Below the pieces are notes generated by a model. That model had not been told where the DNA came from, did no database searches, and worked only from the letters and a program-made list of their open reading frames with translations. The position numbers and the translations under genes are program-made. Shown here in pieces: positions 1 to 5,485 of a DNA stretch of 5,485 nucleotides. Origin of the DNA: Candidatus Pacearchaeota archaeon (GTDB lineage Archaea; Nanoarchaeota; Nanoarchaeia; Pacearchaeales; GW2011-AR1). The DNA lies in assembly GCA_002686195.1 (NCBI GenBank), contig NZAS01000003.1, positions 28,436 to 33,920 on the forward strand, written 5' to 3'. The first letter of the stretch is position 1. Every line of letters begins with the position of its first letter.

Positions 1-417
1 AAATATCTCAATGACCTAATAAAAAAATACAAAATCAAATATGTCGAAGATCCACTTTACGAAGAAGACTTCCAAGGCTTCTCAAAAATAAATAAAAACA
101 CATTAGTAACCGGAGATGACCTCACAGTTTCCCAAATCCCAAGATTAAAAAAAGCAATAAAAGAAAAATCAATCAACTGCATGATAATAAAACCAAACCA
201 AAACGGCTCTTTAATAGAAATAAAGAAAATCTTTGATCTCTGCAAAAAACATAAAATAAAAACAGTCTTATCACATCGAGCAGGAGAAACTTTAGATCCA
301 TCTCTAGCAGACTACGCCGTAGGCTTCCAAGCCGATTACATAAAAGCAGGCATATCAACGAAATACCGAGAAGTCAAACTCAGAAGATTAATTGAAATTG
401 AAAAGTCCCTAAGATAA
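1..417 (+). CDS. eno: Enolase (phosphopyruvate hydratase), C-terminal part, cut by the window's left edge
   Basis: The gene enters already open and ends at TAA 415-417, giving the last 138 residues of a family usually about 400-430 long. Enolase interconverts 2-phosphoglycerate and phosphoenolpyruvate in the cytoplasm and needs Mg2+. Visible family signatures, numbered from the window's first codon: VEDP (E16, metal ligand), GDDL (D39, metal ligand), KPNQ (K64, catalytic lysine), SHRAGET (H92, R93, substrate contacts), AD-AVG (103-108) and IKAG (K115, active-site lysine). Two departures are visible. The usual SHRSGE serine is Ala94, and the usual C-terminal KYN reads KLR (126-128), followed by a conserved L-I-E-I-E end. 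Pyrimidine-ending codons favour C over T (38 to 19 by hand count), unlike the next gene, which may reflect high expression. The family assignment is firm. Whether this copy is the housekeeping enolase or a divergent paralogue cannot be decided without its N-terminal half. Confidence 0.95.
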   Translation, partial: KYLNDLIKKYKIKYVEDPLYEEDFQGFSKINKNTLVTGDDLTVSQIPRLKKAIKEKSINCMIIKPNQNGSLIEIKKIFDLCKKHKIKTVLSHRAGETLDPSLADYAVGFQADYIKAGISTKYREVKLRRLIEIEKSLR

Positions 418-426
418 TTAATCTTA
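410..426. repeat. Imperfect AT-rich inverted repeat across the enolase stop codon
   Basis: TAAGAT (410-415) and ATCTTA (421-426) are perfect inverted arms with a 5-base AATTA spacer. The element covers the enolase stop codon and touches the TATA-like box of the next gene. The stem has only one G-C pair and no long T-run follows it, so it is weak as a terminator. It could be an operator-like site or chance in AT-rich DNA. Confidence 0.3.
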
Positions 427-430
427 AATA
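423..430 (+). promoter_or_regulatory. Archaeal TATA-like box for the protease gene, probably leaderless
   Basis: The sequence CTTAAATA resembles the archaeal TATA box consensus. Its centre lies about 25 bases before the A of ATG 452, the usual box-to-transcription-start distance in archaea, so transcription would begin at or next to the start codon. In agreement, the 20 bases before the ATG contain no GGAGG-like ribosome binding site. A clear BRE cannot be separated from the AT-rich surroundings. The assignment rests on position and sequence only. Confidence 0.5.
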
Positions 431-451
431 CCTAAAAACATTGTTAACACA

Positions 452-535
452 ATGCAAAAAAGAGGTACAATTTTATTTCTAATTGTAATAACATTAGTTA
501 CAATTTTAACTGTAAAACCAATTTTAGGCATAGCA
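452..535 (+). other. Signal peptide of the protease
   Basis: Residues 1-28 show a short basic start (MQKR), an uninterrupted hydrophobic core at about 5-21, and small residues G26 and A28 at the -3 and -1 positions of a likely signal peptidase I site before E29. No twin-arginine motif is seen, so Sec export is the natural reading. The exact cleavage position is a prediction, and an uncleaved membrane anchor cannot be excluded. Confidence 0.85.
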
Positions 536-3500
536 GAGATAGACTTATTAACTGTAAACTTTGACTTATCTCTTTCAAATGTAGACGAAGAACAAAATTC
601 TTTAGATTTATTAGTTAAAAGAAATACTGGAGGCCCACCCATAACAACAGTAATAATCATATTAGAAGATTCACAATCCAAAACTAAAAAGTACAGCCAA
701 GATTATCTTTCAGGTTTTAATGAATTAGAATCAAAATTAATATCTGTTTATTATGCAGACTCAGGTTTATCAGATATTTCTAAAATTCATATTTATCCAG
801 CAGGGCAAACAGATTCTGGAAATGAAATCATAGGAAGCATACCAACAACTCTCGATGTTTCAATACAAATAACTCAATCAGAAAGACCTGTTCCTACACA
901 ACCAAGCCAAGAACCAACAACAGAAGTTGGAACTACTACTCTTTCAGAAGTGGAGGCCCCCCAATCACAGCAAACAGAATATGAAATATGTCTCGATATA
1001 GACACAAATTCCGACGGCTCCTTAGACATAGGAGATTTAGCCTTAATTGGAGCAAACTGGGGATGTGTCATAACTAGTAGTGATGATTGCAATGGCGCAG
1101 ACACAAATTCCGACGGCATCATAGATATAGGCGACCTTAGTTTATTAGGTGCAAATTTTGGAAAAGTATGTGCAAACTTGCTAAAAGATGTCCAACTATC
1201 AATTTCAACCGTTGAAAATGATTATGTTCCAAATCAACCAATAACCCTAACCTCTACAAATATTGTACAGCCCTCACCACCCTTATTAAGCCCTCCATCA
1301 AAAAGTAATAATCAGAATGAATATCTTCCTAGAGAAAGAGCAAACCTAATCAATTCAATAGAGAATGTGGACATCTACGGAAATTACCTTACAGACTCTG
1401 TCAGATATCAAAATACTCCTGAAAATGAGACAGCAATCAAAGAGAGTAAAAGGAGACAAGGATATATTGTAAAATTGAAAGAAGAATCTGTTTTGGAAAA
1501 AAGAGCTAACGAAAAAAACTATATCAAAAATGTAAGAAAAAAATCTGAAAATCCCTTGTATAAATACACATTAGGAATATACACAAATATTAGAGCTAAC
1601 AGCAAAGAGAAAAACTTAAACAAGACTTTGAAAAATCAAGAAGATGAAATTGTAAAAGAACAGCGTAGAGCAAAGAACAAAATTATAAATAAATTAAGAG
1701 GATCTAGAATAACAGGAAACGCTATAAAAGATAGGTCTAATGATATAGAAATTAGAAAAAGATTTACAAAAAGTTTCAATGGTTTTGTTTTAGATATTGA
1801 TGAACAAGAAGTTGAAAGAATAAAGAAACTTAAAGAAATTGAAAATATTTTTCCAGACTTAGAAATTGAATCAACCTTAATGAATTCTGTTCCTCTGATA
1901 AATGCAGATGATGTCTGGCAACTCCAAGATTCTTCAGGAAATCAAATAACAGGACAAGGAACCACAATAGCTATATTAGATACAGGAATAGATTATACAC
2001 ACCCAGATTTAGGTGGATGTTATCCCGGATCCCCAATATTAAACTATCAAGACGCAGCAATAATTTGTCAATCTTCCCCTTGCGTTGCAGATGAATCTCT
2101 GATTGGTTCAAGGGACGACATAGGAGGACAACCAGAACCAAATGCTCCAAACACTATAGATTTTTGTTCCGATGGTTCAGGAGGCGACTATTTATTAGAT
2201 GAATCAGTAGAAAGTATTACTGTATCTAAATCAAGCACAGGCAACTTTGCTCCAGGAGACAGTGTAACAGCAACTGTAAAAGTTTATTGTTACGATGAGA
2301 CTGATAACTTAAATTTAGTTTATCAAAATGAACAAAAAGACTTTGAAGTTTTAGATTCTGTAAACTGTGAGAGCAAAGGAATTGAACAATTTGACTTTAA
2401 TTTCAATTTAGACAATATTGAAGGTTACCATATTATAAGAGCAGTATTCGAATATGGGGGAAATCCAAGTCATACCTGTGGAACTGGCCCTTACGCAGAC
2501 AACGATGATATAATTCTAGAGGTAAATAGACCAACCCAGCCGCCTCCTGTCCCAGAAGAACAAGACTGCAAGGTAATTGGAGGATACGATTTCATCAATA
2601 ATGATAATGATCCAATAGATGATAATGGACATGGAACACACGTCGCAGGTATTGCCGCTGCAAATGGCGTTCTAAAAGGTGTAGCTCCAGACGCTAAATT
2701 ATATTCTTATAAAGTTCTAGATTCAGGAGGCTCTGGCAGTTATAGCGATGTCATACTAGCAATTGACCTAGCCAGTGACCCAAACAACGATGGAGATTTT
2801 TCAGATCATGTAGATATAATTAGTATGAGTTTTGGTTCATCTGGATACTATTGGTGTTATAATGATGACACTTCCCAAGCAATAACAAATGCAATAAATA
2901 ATGGGATTGTCACAGTCAATTCTGCAGGAAATGACGGACCAGATAGAAACACAGTGTCTTATCCAGCATGCATTAAAGACACAATCACTGTTGGATCTAC
3001 AAGCAAGACCACTACGCCATATATAGATTCTAGCAGTTCAAGAGGTTTTGGCCTATACAATGGTAAGCCAATTATAAAACCAGATATCTTAGCTCCAGGC
3101 CGACATATTTGCTCTTCACAATATGGCACTTTTTATAGTTGGGCTGAATGTCAGGATTCTGACCATGTATTAGTTTCAGGGACAAGCATGGCTGCACCTC
3201 ATGTGGCAGGAGCAGTTGCTTTATTAAAACAAGCATTTCCAGATTTAAGCCCAGAAGAAATCAAGAATTTTTTAATGAATAATGCTGATGAAGACTTCTA
3301 TTATTCATGGGAAACCTATACAAACTTAGATACCGGCGCAGGCCTCTTAGATGTTCTTGACTCTGTGGACTCTTTCCGAAATTCAAGACTAATAATTAAT
3401 CCAGGAAGTATTAGTTTTGGAGTCGTTGACTTATCTCAAACAGCATGGACCAAGTCAGAACCAGTTGAGATTATCAATAAAGATGATTCCGATATTTCAG

Positions 3501-5485
3501 CTACTATTTCAATAGAAGGAAACTTTCCAAGTGGAATAAGTTTTGAATATCCCATAAACATTCTTGTTAAAGCAAACTCAAACGAACCTTTTGATTTTAC
3601 AGTTAATGCTAATCAAAATATTCCAGACCAAAATTACCAAGGAAATTTAATTGTGAATTATGGTTCTCAAATAGTGAAGATACCTTTCTTCTTCAAGAAA
3701 ATGCATTTAAATATACAAACAGATAAAGACTTAACAAATTCTATAATTAACTTCAATATAAATTCTGAAGTCCCAATTAGTATTTTTAGTGCATCCATAA
3801 CAGGCCCTAATCAAAATACTCAACAAGTTCCTCTGAACTATATTGATATACAAAATTTTAAAGGAAGTTACACACCAACCATAGATGGACAACACACCAT
3901 TTCTGTAGATGCACAAGACTATCAAGGAAATTATTTATCTGGCACAAGCTCATTCATAGCAGACCTAACAAGCCCAAATATAGAAATACAAATTAACGAC
4001 AAAACTCTTACCTTAACTTCTGATGAAAACATTGACTCCAGAATTGGTGTTTCTACACAAGTAAACGAAGAATATATTAATTTTCCACGTATGGGCATTG
4101 ATAATAATGATAAAATCTACATAAATCATATAGAGAGTGAAGGTTCAGGATTCTACTGGGAAAATTATCTTATAAACAGACCTCTAAACAATCTTAATGA
4201 CGAGAATATGGTTGTAAACGGACCTGACTTATTATCTACAATTGTACAAGAAGACCCCACAAGATATTGGGGAACCTCTCTTTCAGTATATGATAATTGG
4301 TTATTTTCTGATTCAAATAATGAATTATACTCGATATTCAAATATGTAACTAATAATGGCTTTTGCGGTATTGAAAGAGTGGGGCTAAGAAAACTCAATA
4401 AAGTTTCAAATACTTGGGAAATTGTAAATGATAATATATTGGATATAGATGTTTGTGAAACAGATACAGTTATGTGTGCAAATCCTTCAGCTTATCATGA
4501 TTATTTTTGCTGGGCTGAAAACGATAGATTTAGTAAATACATAGAAAATCTTCAAGTAATCCAGGACAATAATGATAATTTCTATTTATTCTGGACAGGG
4601 CCAGAATCCATGAATAAATTTTCTAATACCAGATTTTCTAGAAGTGGATCTTTTGTAAGATATGTAATGTATACATTTAATAATGAAGATACAATTTTCC
4701 TCAATGAAAATAGTTATTATAAAATAATTGATAAAAACGGTGTGATAGTAAAGCCAAAGACTTCTTTAGGCACATCAGGAGATTTAATTTCACAAACAAT
4801 AGACACTGTTGTAATGGATAAGGAAAATAATATACACATTTTAATAGATGATAAATCAGTAATTTTAGATTATTCAGATCCAAACGAAAACTATGCAATT
4901 ATAGATAATAATATACTTCATAGAACTATAGACACCAACACAGGAAGATTATCAGACCCACAACCAATAGAAACAGATGGTTATGAATTTTCTTTAGCAG
5001 TTGATAAAAGTAATAATATTTTTGGTGTTTATACAAACGAAGCATGTTATCCAACAGATCCATATTGTCTTTGGGGACAATTATATTATGGAACACTAAA
5101 CCTCCAAACCAACACTTTTGATTATTTAATGGAAGTCAGACCTTCTGGATGGGGCAATAATGAACATTGGATGGAAATCAACGAAGCAGGGAATATTATG
5201 ATAATTTATCAAGATATAATTTCAAGCACTTCAAATTTAGGTTTACATTATTTATTCTATAATACAAGAACCGCATCTTGGGAAAGAGGTTTGTGGGGAG
5301 ATGTTGGTTTTATTCCAAATGTTGCATCTGTTAAATCAGATTCTCATCAAAACATTTACTCCCTTTGGTATGGAGACCCACAAACAGGCCTGCACTACAT
5401 AGGCAATGATGCTTTCATTAAAGGCTATATTAATTCTCCATTTGTTTTAGTTGCAGATGGAATTTCTAAAGAAATCATATCTATG
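452..5485 (+). CDS. Giant secreted subtilisin-like serine protease (S8) with dockerin-like and propeller-like modules, 3' end outside the window
   Basis: This frame is open for 1678 codons with no stop, so the protein is at least that long, against roughly 350-450 residues for a simple subtilisin precursor. The start is well fixed: an in-frame TAA lies at 425-427, and ATG 452 is the only standard start codon before the signal peptide. Domain order by residue: signal peptide 1-28; beta-rich domain 29-142; linker 143-178; paired dockerin-like repeats 180-240; linker 241-335; I9-type propeptide 336-474; S8 catalytic domain about 480-970, interrupted by an insert at about 521-705; Ig-like segments 979-1188; propeller-like repeats about 1205-1678. 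The catalytic set is complete: D510, H727, N827 (oxyanion hole) and S912. The protein should be exported and cleave peptides outside the cell or at its surface. Its substrate is unknown. Repeated Asn/Asp and numerous cysteines suit a calcium- and disulfide-stabilised extracellular protein. A cell-surface anchor may lie beyond the window. Confidence 0.95.
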   Translation, partial: MQKRGTILFLIVITLVTILTVKPILGIAEIDLLTVNFDLSLSNVDEEQNSLDLLVKRNTGGPPITTVIIILEDSQSKTKKYSQDYLSGFNELESKLISVYYADSGLSDISKIHIYPAGQTDSGNEIIGSIPTTLDVSIQITQSERPVPTQPSQEPTTEVGTTTLSEVEAPQSQQTEYEICLDIDTNSDGSLDIGDLALIGANWGCVITSSDDCNGADTNSDGIIDIGDLSLLGANFGKVCANLLKDVQLSISTVENDYVPNQPITLTSTNIVQPSPPLLSPPSKSNNQNEYLPRERANLINSIENVDIYGNYLTDSVRYQNTPENETAIKESKRRQGYIVKLKEESVLEKRANEKNYIKNVRKKSENPLYKYTLGIYTNIRANSKEKNLNKTLKNQEDEIVKEQRRAKNKIINKLRGSRITGNAIKDRSNDIEIRKRFTKSFNGFVLDIDEQEVERIKKLKEIENIFPDLEIESTLMNSVPLINADDVWQLQDSSGNQITGQGTTIAILDTGIDYTHPDLGGCYPGSPILNYQDAAIICQSSPCVADESLIGSRDDIGGQPEPNAPNTIDFCSDGSGGDYLLDESVESITVSKSSTGNFAPGDSVTATVKVYCYDETDNLNLVYQNEQKDFEVLDSVNCESKGIEQFDFNFNLDNIEGYHIIRAVFEYGGNPSHTCGTGPYADNDDIILEVNRPTQPPPVPEEQDCKVIGGYDFINNDNDPIDDNGHGTHVAGIAAANGVLKGVAPDAKLYSYKVLDSGGSGSYSDVILAIDLASDPNNDGDFSDHVDIISMSFGSSGYYWCYNDDTSQAITNAINNGIVTVNSAGNDGPDRNTVSYPACIKDTITVGSTSKTTTPYIDSSSSRGFGLYNGKPIIKPDILAPGRHICSSQYGTFYSWAECQDSDHVLVSGTSMAAPHVAGAVALLKQAFPDLSPEEIKNFLMNNADEDFYYSWETYTNLDTGAGLLDVLDSVDSFRNSRLIINPGSISFGVVDLSQTAWTKSEPVEIINKDDSDISATISIEGNFPSGISFEYPINILVKANSNEPFDFTVNANQNIPDQNYQGNLIVNYGSQIVKIPFFFKKMHLNIQTDKDLTNSIINFNINSEVPISIFSASITGPNQNTQQVPLNYIDIQNFKGSYTPTIDGQHTISVDAQDYQGNYLSGTSSFIADLTSPNIEIQINDKTLTLTSDENIDSRIGVSTQVNEEYINFPRMGIDNNDKIYINHIESEGSGFYWENYLINRPLNNLNDENMVVNGPDLLSTIVQEDPTRYWGTSLSVYDNWLFSDSNNELYSIFKYVTNNGFCGIERVGLRKLNKVSNTWEIVNDNILDIDVCETDTVMCANPSAYHDYFCWAENDRFSKYIENLQVIQDNNDNFYLFWTGPESMNKFSNTRFSRSGSFVRYVMYTFNNEDTIFLNENSYYKIIDKNGVIVKPKTSLGTSGDLISQTIDTVVMDKENNIHILIDDKSVILDYSDPNENYAIIDNNILHRTIDTNTGRLSDPQPIETDGYEFSLAVDKSNNIFGVYTNEACYPTDPYCLWGQLYYGTLNLQTNTFDYLMEVRPSGWGNNEHWMEINEAGNIMIIYQDIISSTSNLGLHYLFYNTRTASWERGLWGDVGFIPNVASVKSDSHQNIYSLWYGDPQTGLHYIGNDAFIKGYINSPFVLVADGISKEIISM
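536..988 (+). other. N-terminal beta-rich domain and Thr/Pro/Gln/Glu linker of the protease
   Basis: Residues 29-142 alternate hydrophobic and polar residues in the manner of a beta-sandwich, with strands suggested around 30-40, 61-65, 74-81 and 130-139. There are no cysteines. I do not recognise the family; a CARDB- or Ig-like fold is possible. Residues 143-178 are rich in Thr, Pro, Gln, Ser and Glu with little hydrophobic content, typical of a flexible extracellular linker, and lead straight into the calcium-binding repeats. Confidence 0.5.
989..1171 (+). repeat. Paired dockerin-like calcium-binding repeats within the protease
   Basis: Two similar units start 99 bases (33 residues) apart. 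Each carries the full D-x-N-x-D-G-x-x-D-x-x-D calcium loop: D184, N186, D188, D192, D195, and D217, N219, D221, D225, D228. Each continues with a short helix ending G-A-N-[WF]-G, as in the F-hand units of type I dockerins. An 18-base stretch is identical in both (1001-1018 and 1100-1117), which suggests recent duplication or conversion. Unlike textbook clostridial dockerins, each unit is bracketed by cysteines (C180 and C205; C213 and C240), four residues before the first Asp and shortly after the helix. In cellulosomes such pairs bind cohesins. Here they may bind an unknown partner or only act as a calcium-stabilised module. Confidence 0.85.
1457..1873 (+). other. I9-type inhibitor/chaperone propeptide, enlarged
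   Basis: Residues 336-347 (G-Y-I-V-K-L-K core) match the first strand of subtilase propeptides. Residues about 431-474 match the end of that fold: F-N-G-F-V-L-D-I, a helix of the E-E-V-E-R-I type, and a final strand before the catalytic domain. In the family this domain helps the protease fold and blocks its active site until cleaved. Between these parts lies a Lys/Arg/Glu-rich, probably helical stretch (about 349-410), making the domain about 139 residues instead of the usual 70-100. The preceding residues 241-335 look like a Ser/Pro/Asn linker with no recognisable domain. Maturation cleavage would be expected around residues 475-485. Confidence 0.75.
1889..3361 (+). other. Subtilisin-like S8 catalytic domain
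   Basis: All four active-site blocks are present in order. A-I-L-D-T-G-I-D gives D510, N-G-H-G-T-H-V-A-G gives H727, N-S-A-G-N-D-G gives oxyanion N827, and G-T-S-M-A-A-P-H gives S912. The substrate-groove strand S-G-S-G (717-region onward, nt about 2729-2743) and D-I-I-S-M-S-F-G also match the family, and the domain closes with T-G-A-G-L-L-D-V (962-969). The His to Ser distance of 185 residues is ordinary, while Asp to His is 217 rather than the usual few tens, because of an insert. No active-site residue is missing, so the enzyme is predicted to be active. Confidence 0.95.
2012..2566 (+). other. Cysteine-containing beta-rich insert splitting the S8 domain
   Basis: The block H-P-D-L-G-G ends at residue 522 and normal subtilase sequence resumes at K-V-I-G-G-Y-D-F (707-714), leaving about 185 extra residues. 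The first part (523-575) is loop-like with C523, C539, C544 and C572. The second (about 585-693) has the strand pattern of a CARDB- or Ig-like beta-sandwich, with A-P-G-D-S-V-T-A-T-V near its start, D-D-I-I-L-E-V at its end, and C613, C639 and C676. A Pro-rich hinge (694-701) and C706 lead back to the protease. This is not the PA domain, which sits between His and Ser. A role in gating or substrate choice is inference. Confidence 0.7.
3386..4015 (+). other. Two Ig-like/Fn3-like segments after the catalytic domain
   Basis: Residues about 979-1084 follow the pattern of Ig-like domains that trail many subtilases: a strand I-N-P-G-S-I-S-F-G-V-V, then V-E-I-I-N-K-D-D, then a closing strand rich in hydrophobics (K-I-P-F-F-F). 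Residues about 1085-1188 show a second beta-rich unit in which a T-P-T-I-D-G-Q-H-T-I-S-V-D-A motif resembles the penultimate strands of bacterial and archaeal Ig-like folds. Both segments lack cysteines. They probably act as spacers or binding modules. The domain borders and the exact families are uncertain. Confidence 0.55.
4064..5485 (+). other. C-terminal propeller-like repeat region, incomplete at the window edge
   Basis: Seven times the chain repeats a short Asp/Asn-rich turn followed by a hydrophobic strand, approximately hydrophobic-D-x-x-N-N-I-x-h-h-Y. The turns centre on residues 1217, 1287, 1372, 1456, 1518, 1577 and 1630, and the spacing shrinks from about 85 to about 53 residues. 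Aromatics (W, Y, F) are frequent in the strands after the turns. This is what irregular beta-propeller blades of the sialidase/BNR type look like, though the classical S-x-D-x-G-x-T-W Asp-box is absent. C1276-region to C1356-region cysteines and C5043-5075-encoded cysteines may form local disulfides. A binding or scaffold role is inferred. Confidence 0.5.

Noticed and set aside
57..358. Two overlapping minus-strand open frames opposite the enolase gene
   Set aside because: They lie antisense to well-conserved enolase codons, have no recognisable product, and are rich in Phe/Leu simply because the opposite strand is A-rich.
181..417. A separate small plus-strand gene starting at ATG 181
   Set aside because: It is in the same frame as the enolase that is already open from base 1. 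Met61 is an internal residue, and conserved enolase motifs precede it.
410..451. Rho-independent-type terminator after enolase
   Set aside because: The 6-bp inverted arms are nearly all A-T and lack a following T-run, so I list them only as a weak repeat.
424..1122. Minus-strand open frames at 424-681 and 874-1122
   Set aside because: They are opposite the protease's N-terminal and dockerin-coding region, which has clear protein-level motifs on the plus strand. No start signal or family is visible for them.
989..1171. Evidence for a cellulosome-like complex
   Set aside because: Dockerin-like repeats alone do not show it. No cohesin, scaffoldin or carbohydrate-active enzyme is present in the window.
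2582..2660. Simple AAT/GAT trinucleotide repeat near the catalytic histidine
   Set aside because: It is short and irregular, and explained by the Asn/Asp-rich protein segment leading to the HGTH motif.
3731..4898. Minus-strand open frames at 3731-3925, 4165-4398 and 4701-4898
   Set aside because: All lie inside the continuous plus-strand protease frame and show low-complexity content with no domain or promoter.

Overview
The window reads as AT-rich archaeal DNA, most like a DPANN-type genome (Woesearchaeota/Pacearchaeota grade). The reasons are heavy ATA and AGA codon use, an archaeal enolase signature (KPNQ), a TATA-like box placed for a leaderless transcript, and a secreted subtilase whose architecture resembles proteins I associate with those lineages. 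The lineage is an inference; no rRNA or other marker gene is present.

Two plus-strand genes fill nearly the whole window and both run off an edge. Bases 1-417 are the last 138 codons of an enolase-family gene. All the visible metal and catalytic residues are kept, but a normally conserved substrate-pocket serine is alanine and the C-terminal KYN signature is altered. A 34-bp gap (418-451) holds a likely promoter for the next gene.

Bases 452-5485 are one uninterrupted 1678-codon reading frame without a stop: a giant secreted subtilisin-like (S8) protease. I translated it codon by codon and found no frameshift or internal stop. Domain order is: signal peptide; an unrecognised beta-rich domain; a Thr/Pro/Gln/Glu linker; a dockerin-like pair of calcium-binding repeats, each bracketed by cysteines; a linker; an enlarged, Lys-rich I9-type propeptide; an S8 catalytic domain with a complete Asp/His/Asn/Ser set but a ~185-residue cysteine-containing insert between the Asp and His motifs; two Ig-like segments; and a long C-terminal region with seven irregular Asp/Asn-rich repeats that look like beta-propeller blades. 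The protein's natural C-terminus, and any cell-surface anchor, lie beyond the window.

The genes are unrelated in function: glycolysis in the cytoplasm versus extracellular or cell-surface proteolysis. The close spacing is probably compact genome packing. The most notable points are the dockerin-like module placed upstream of the propeptide, where normal subtilase maturation would separate it from the enzyme, the insert splitting the catalytic domain, and the propeller-like tail. I saw no RNA genes, mobile elements, CRISPR arrays or credible minus-strand genes.
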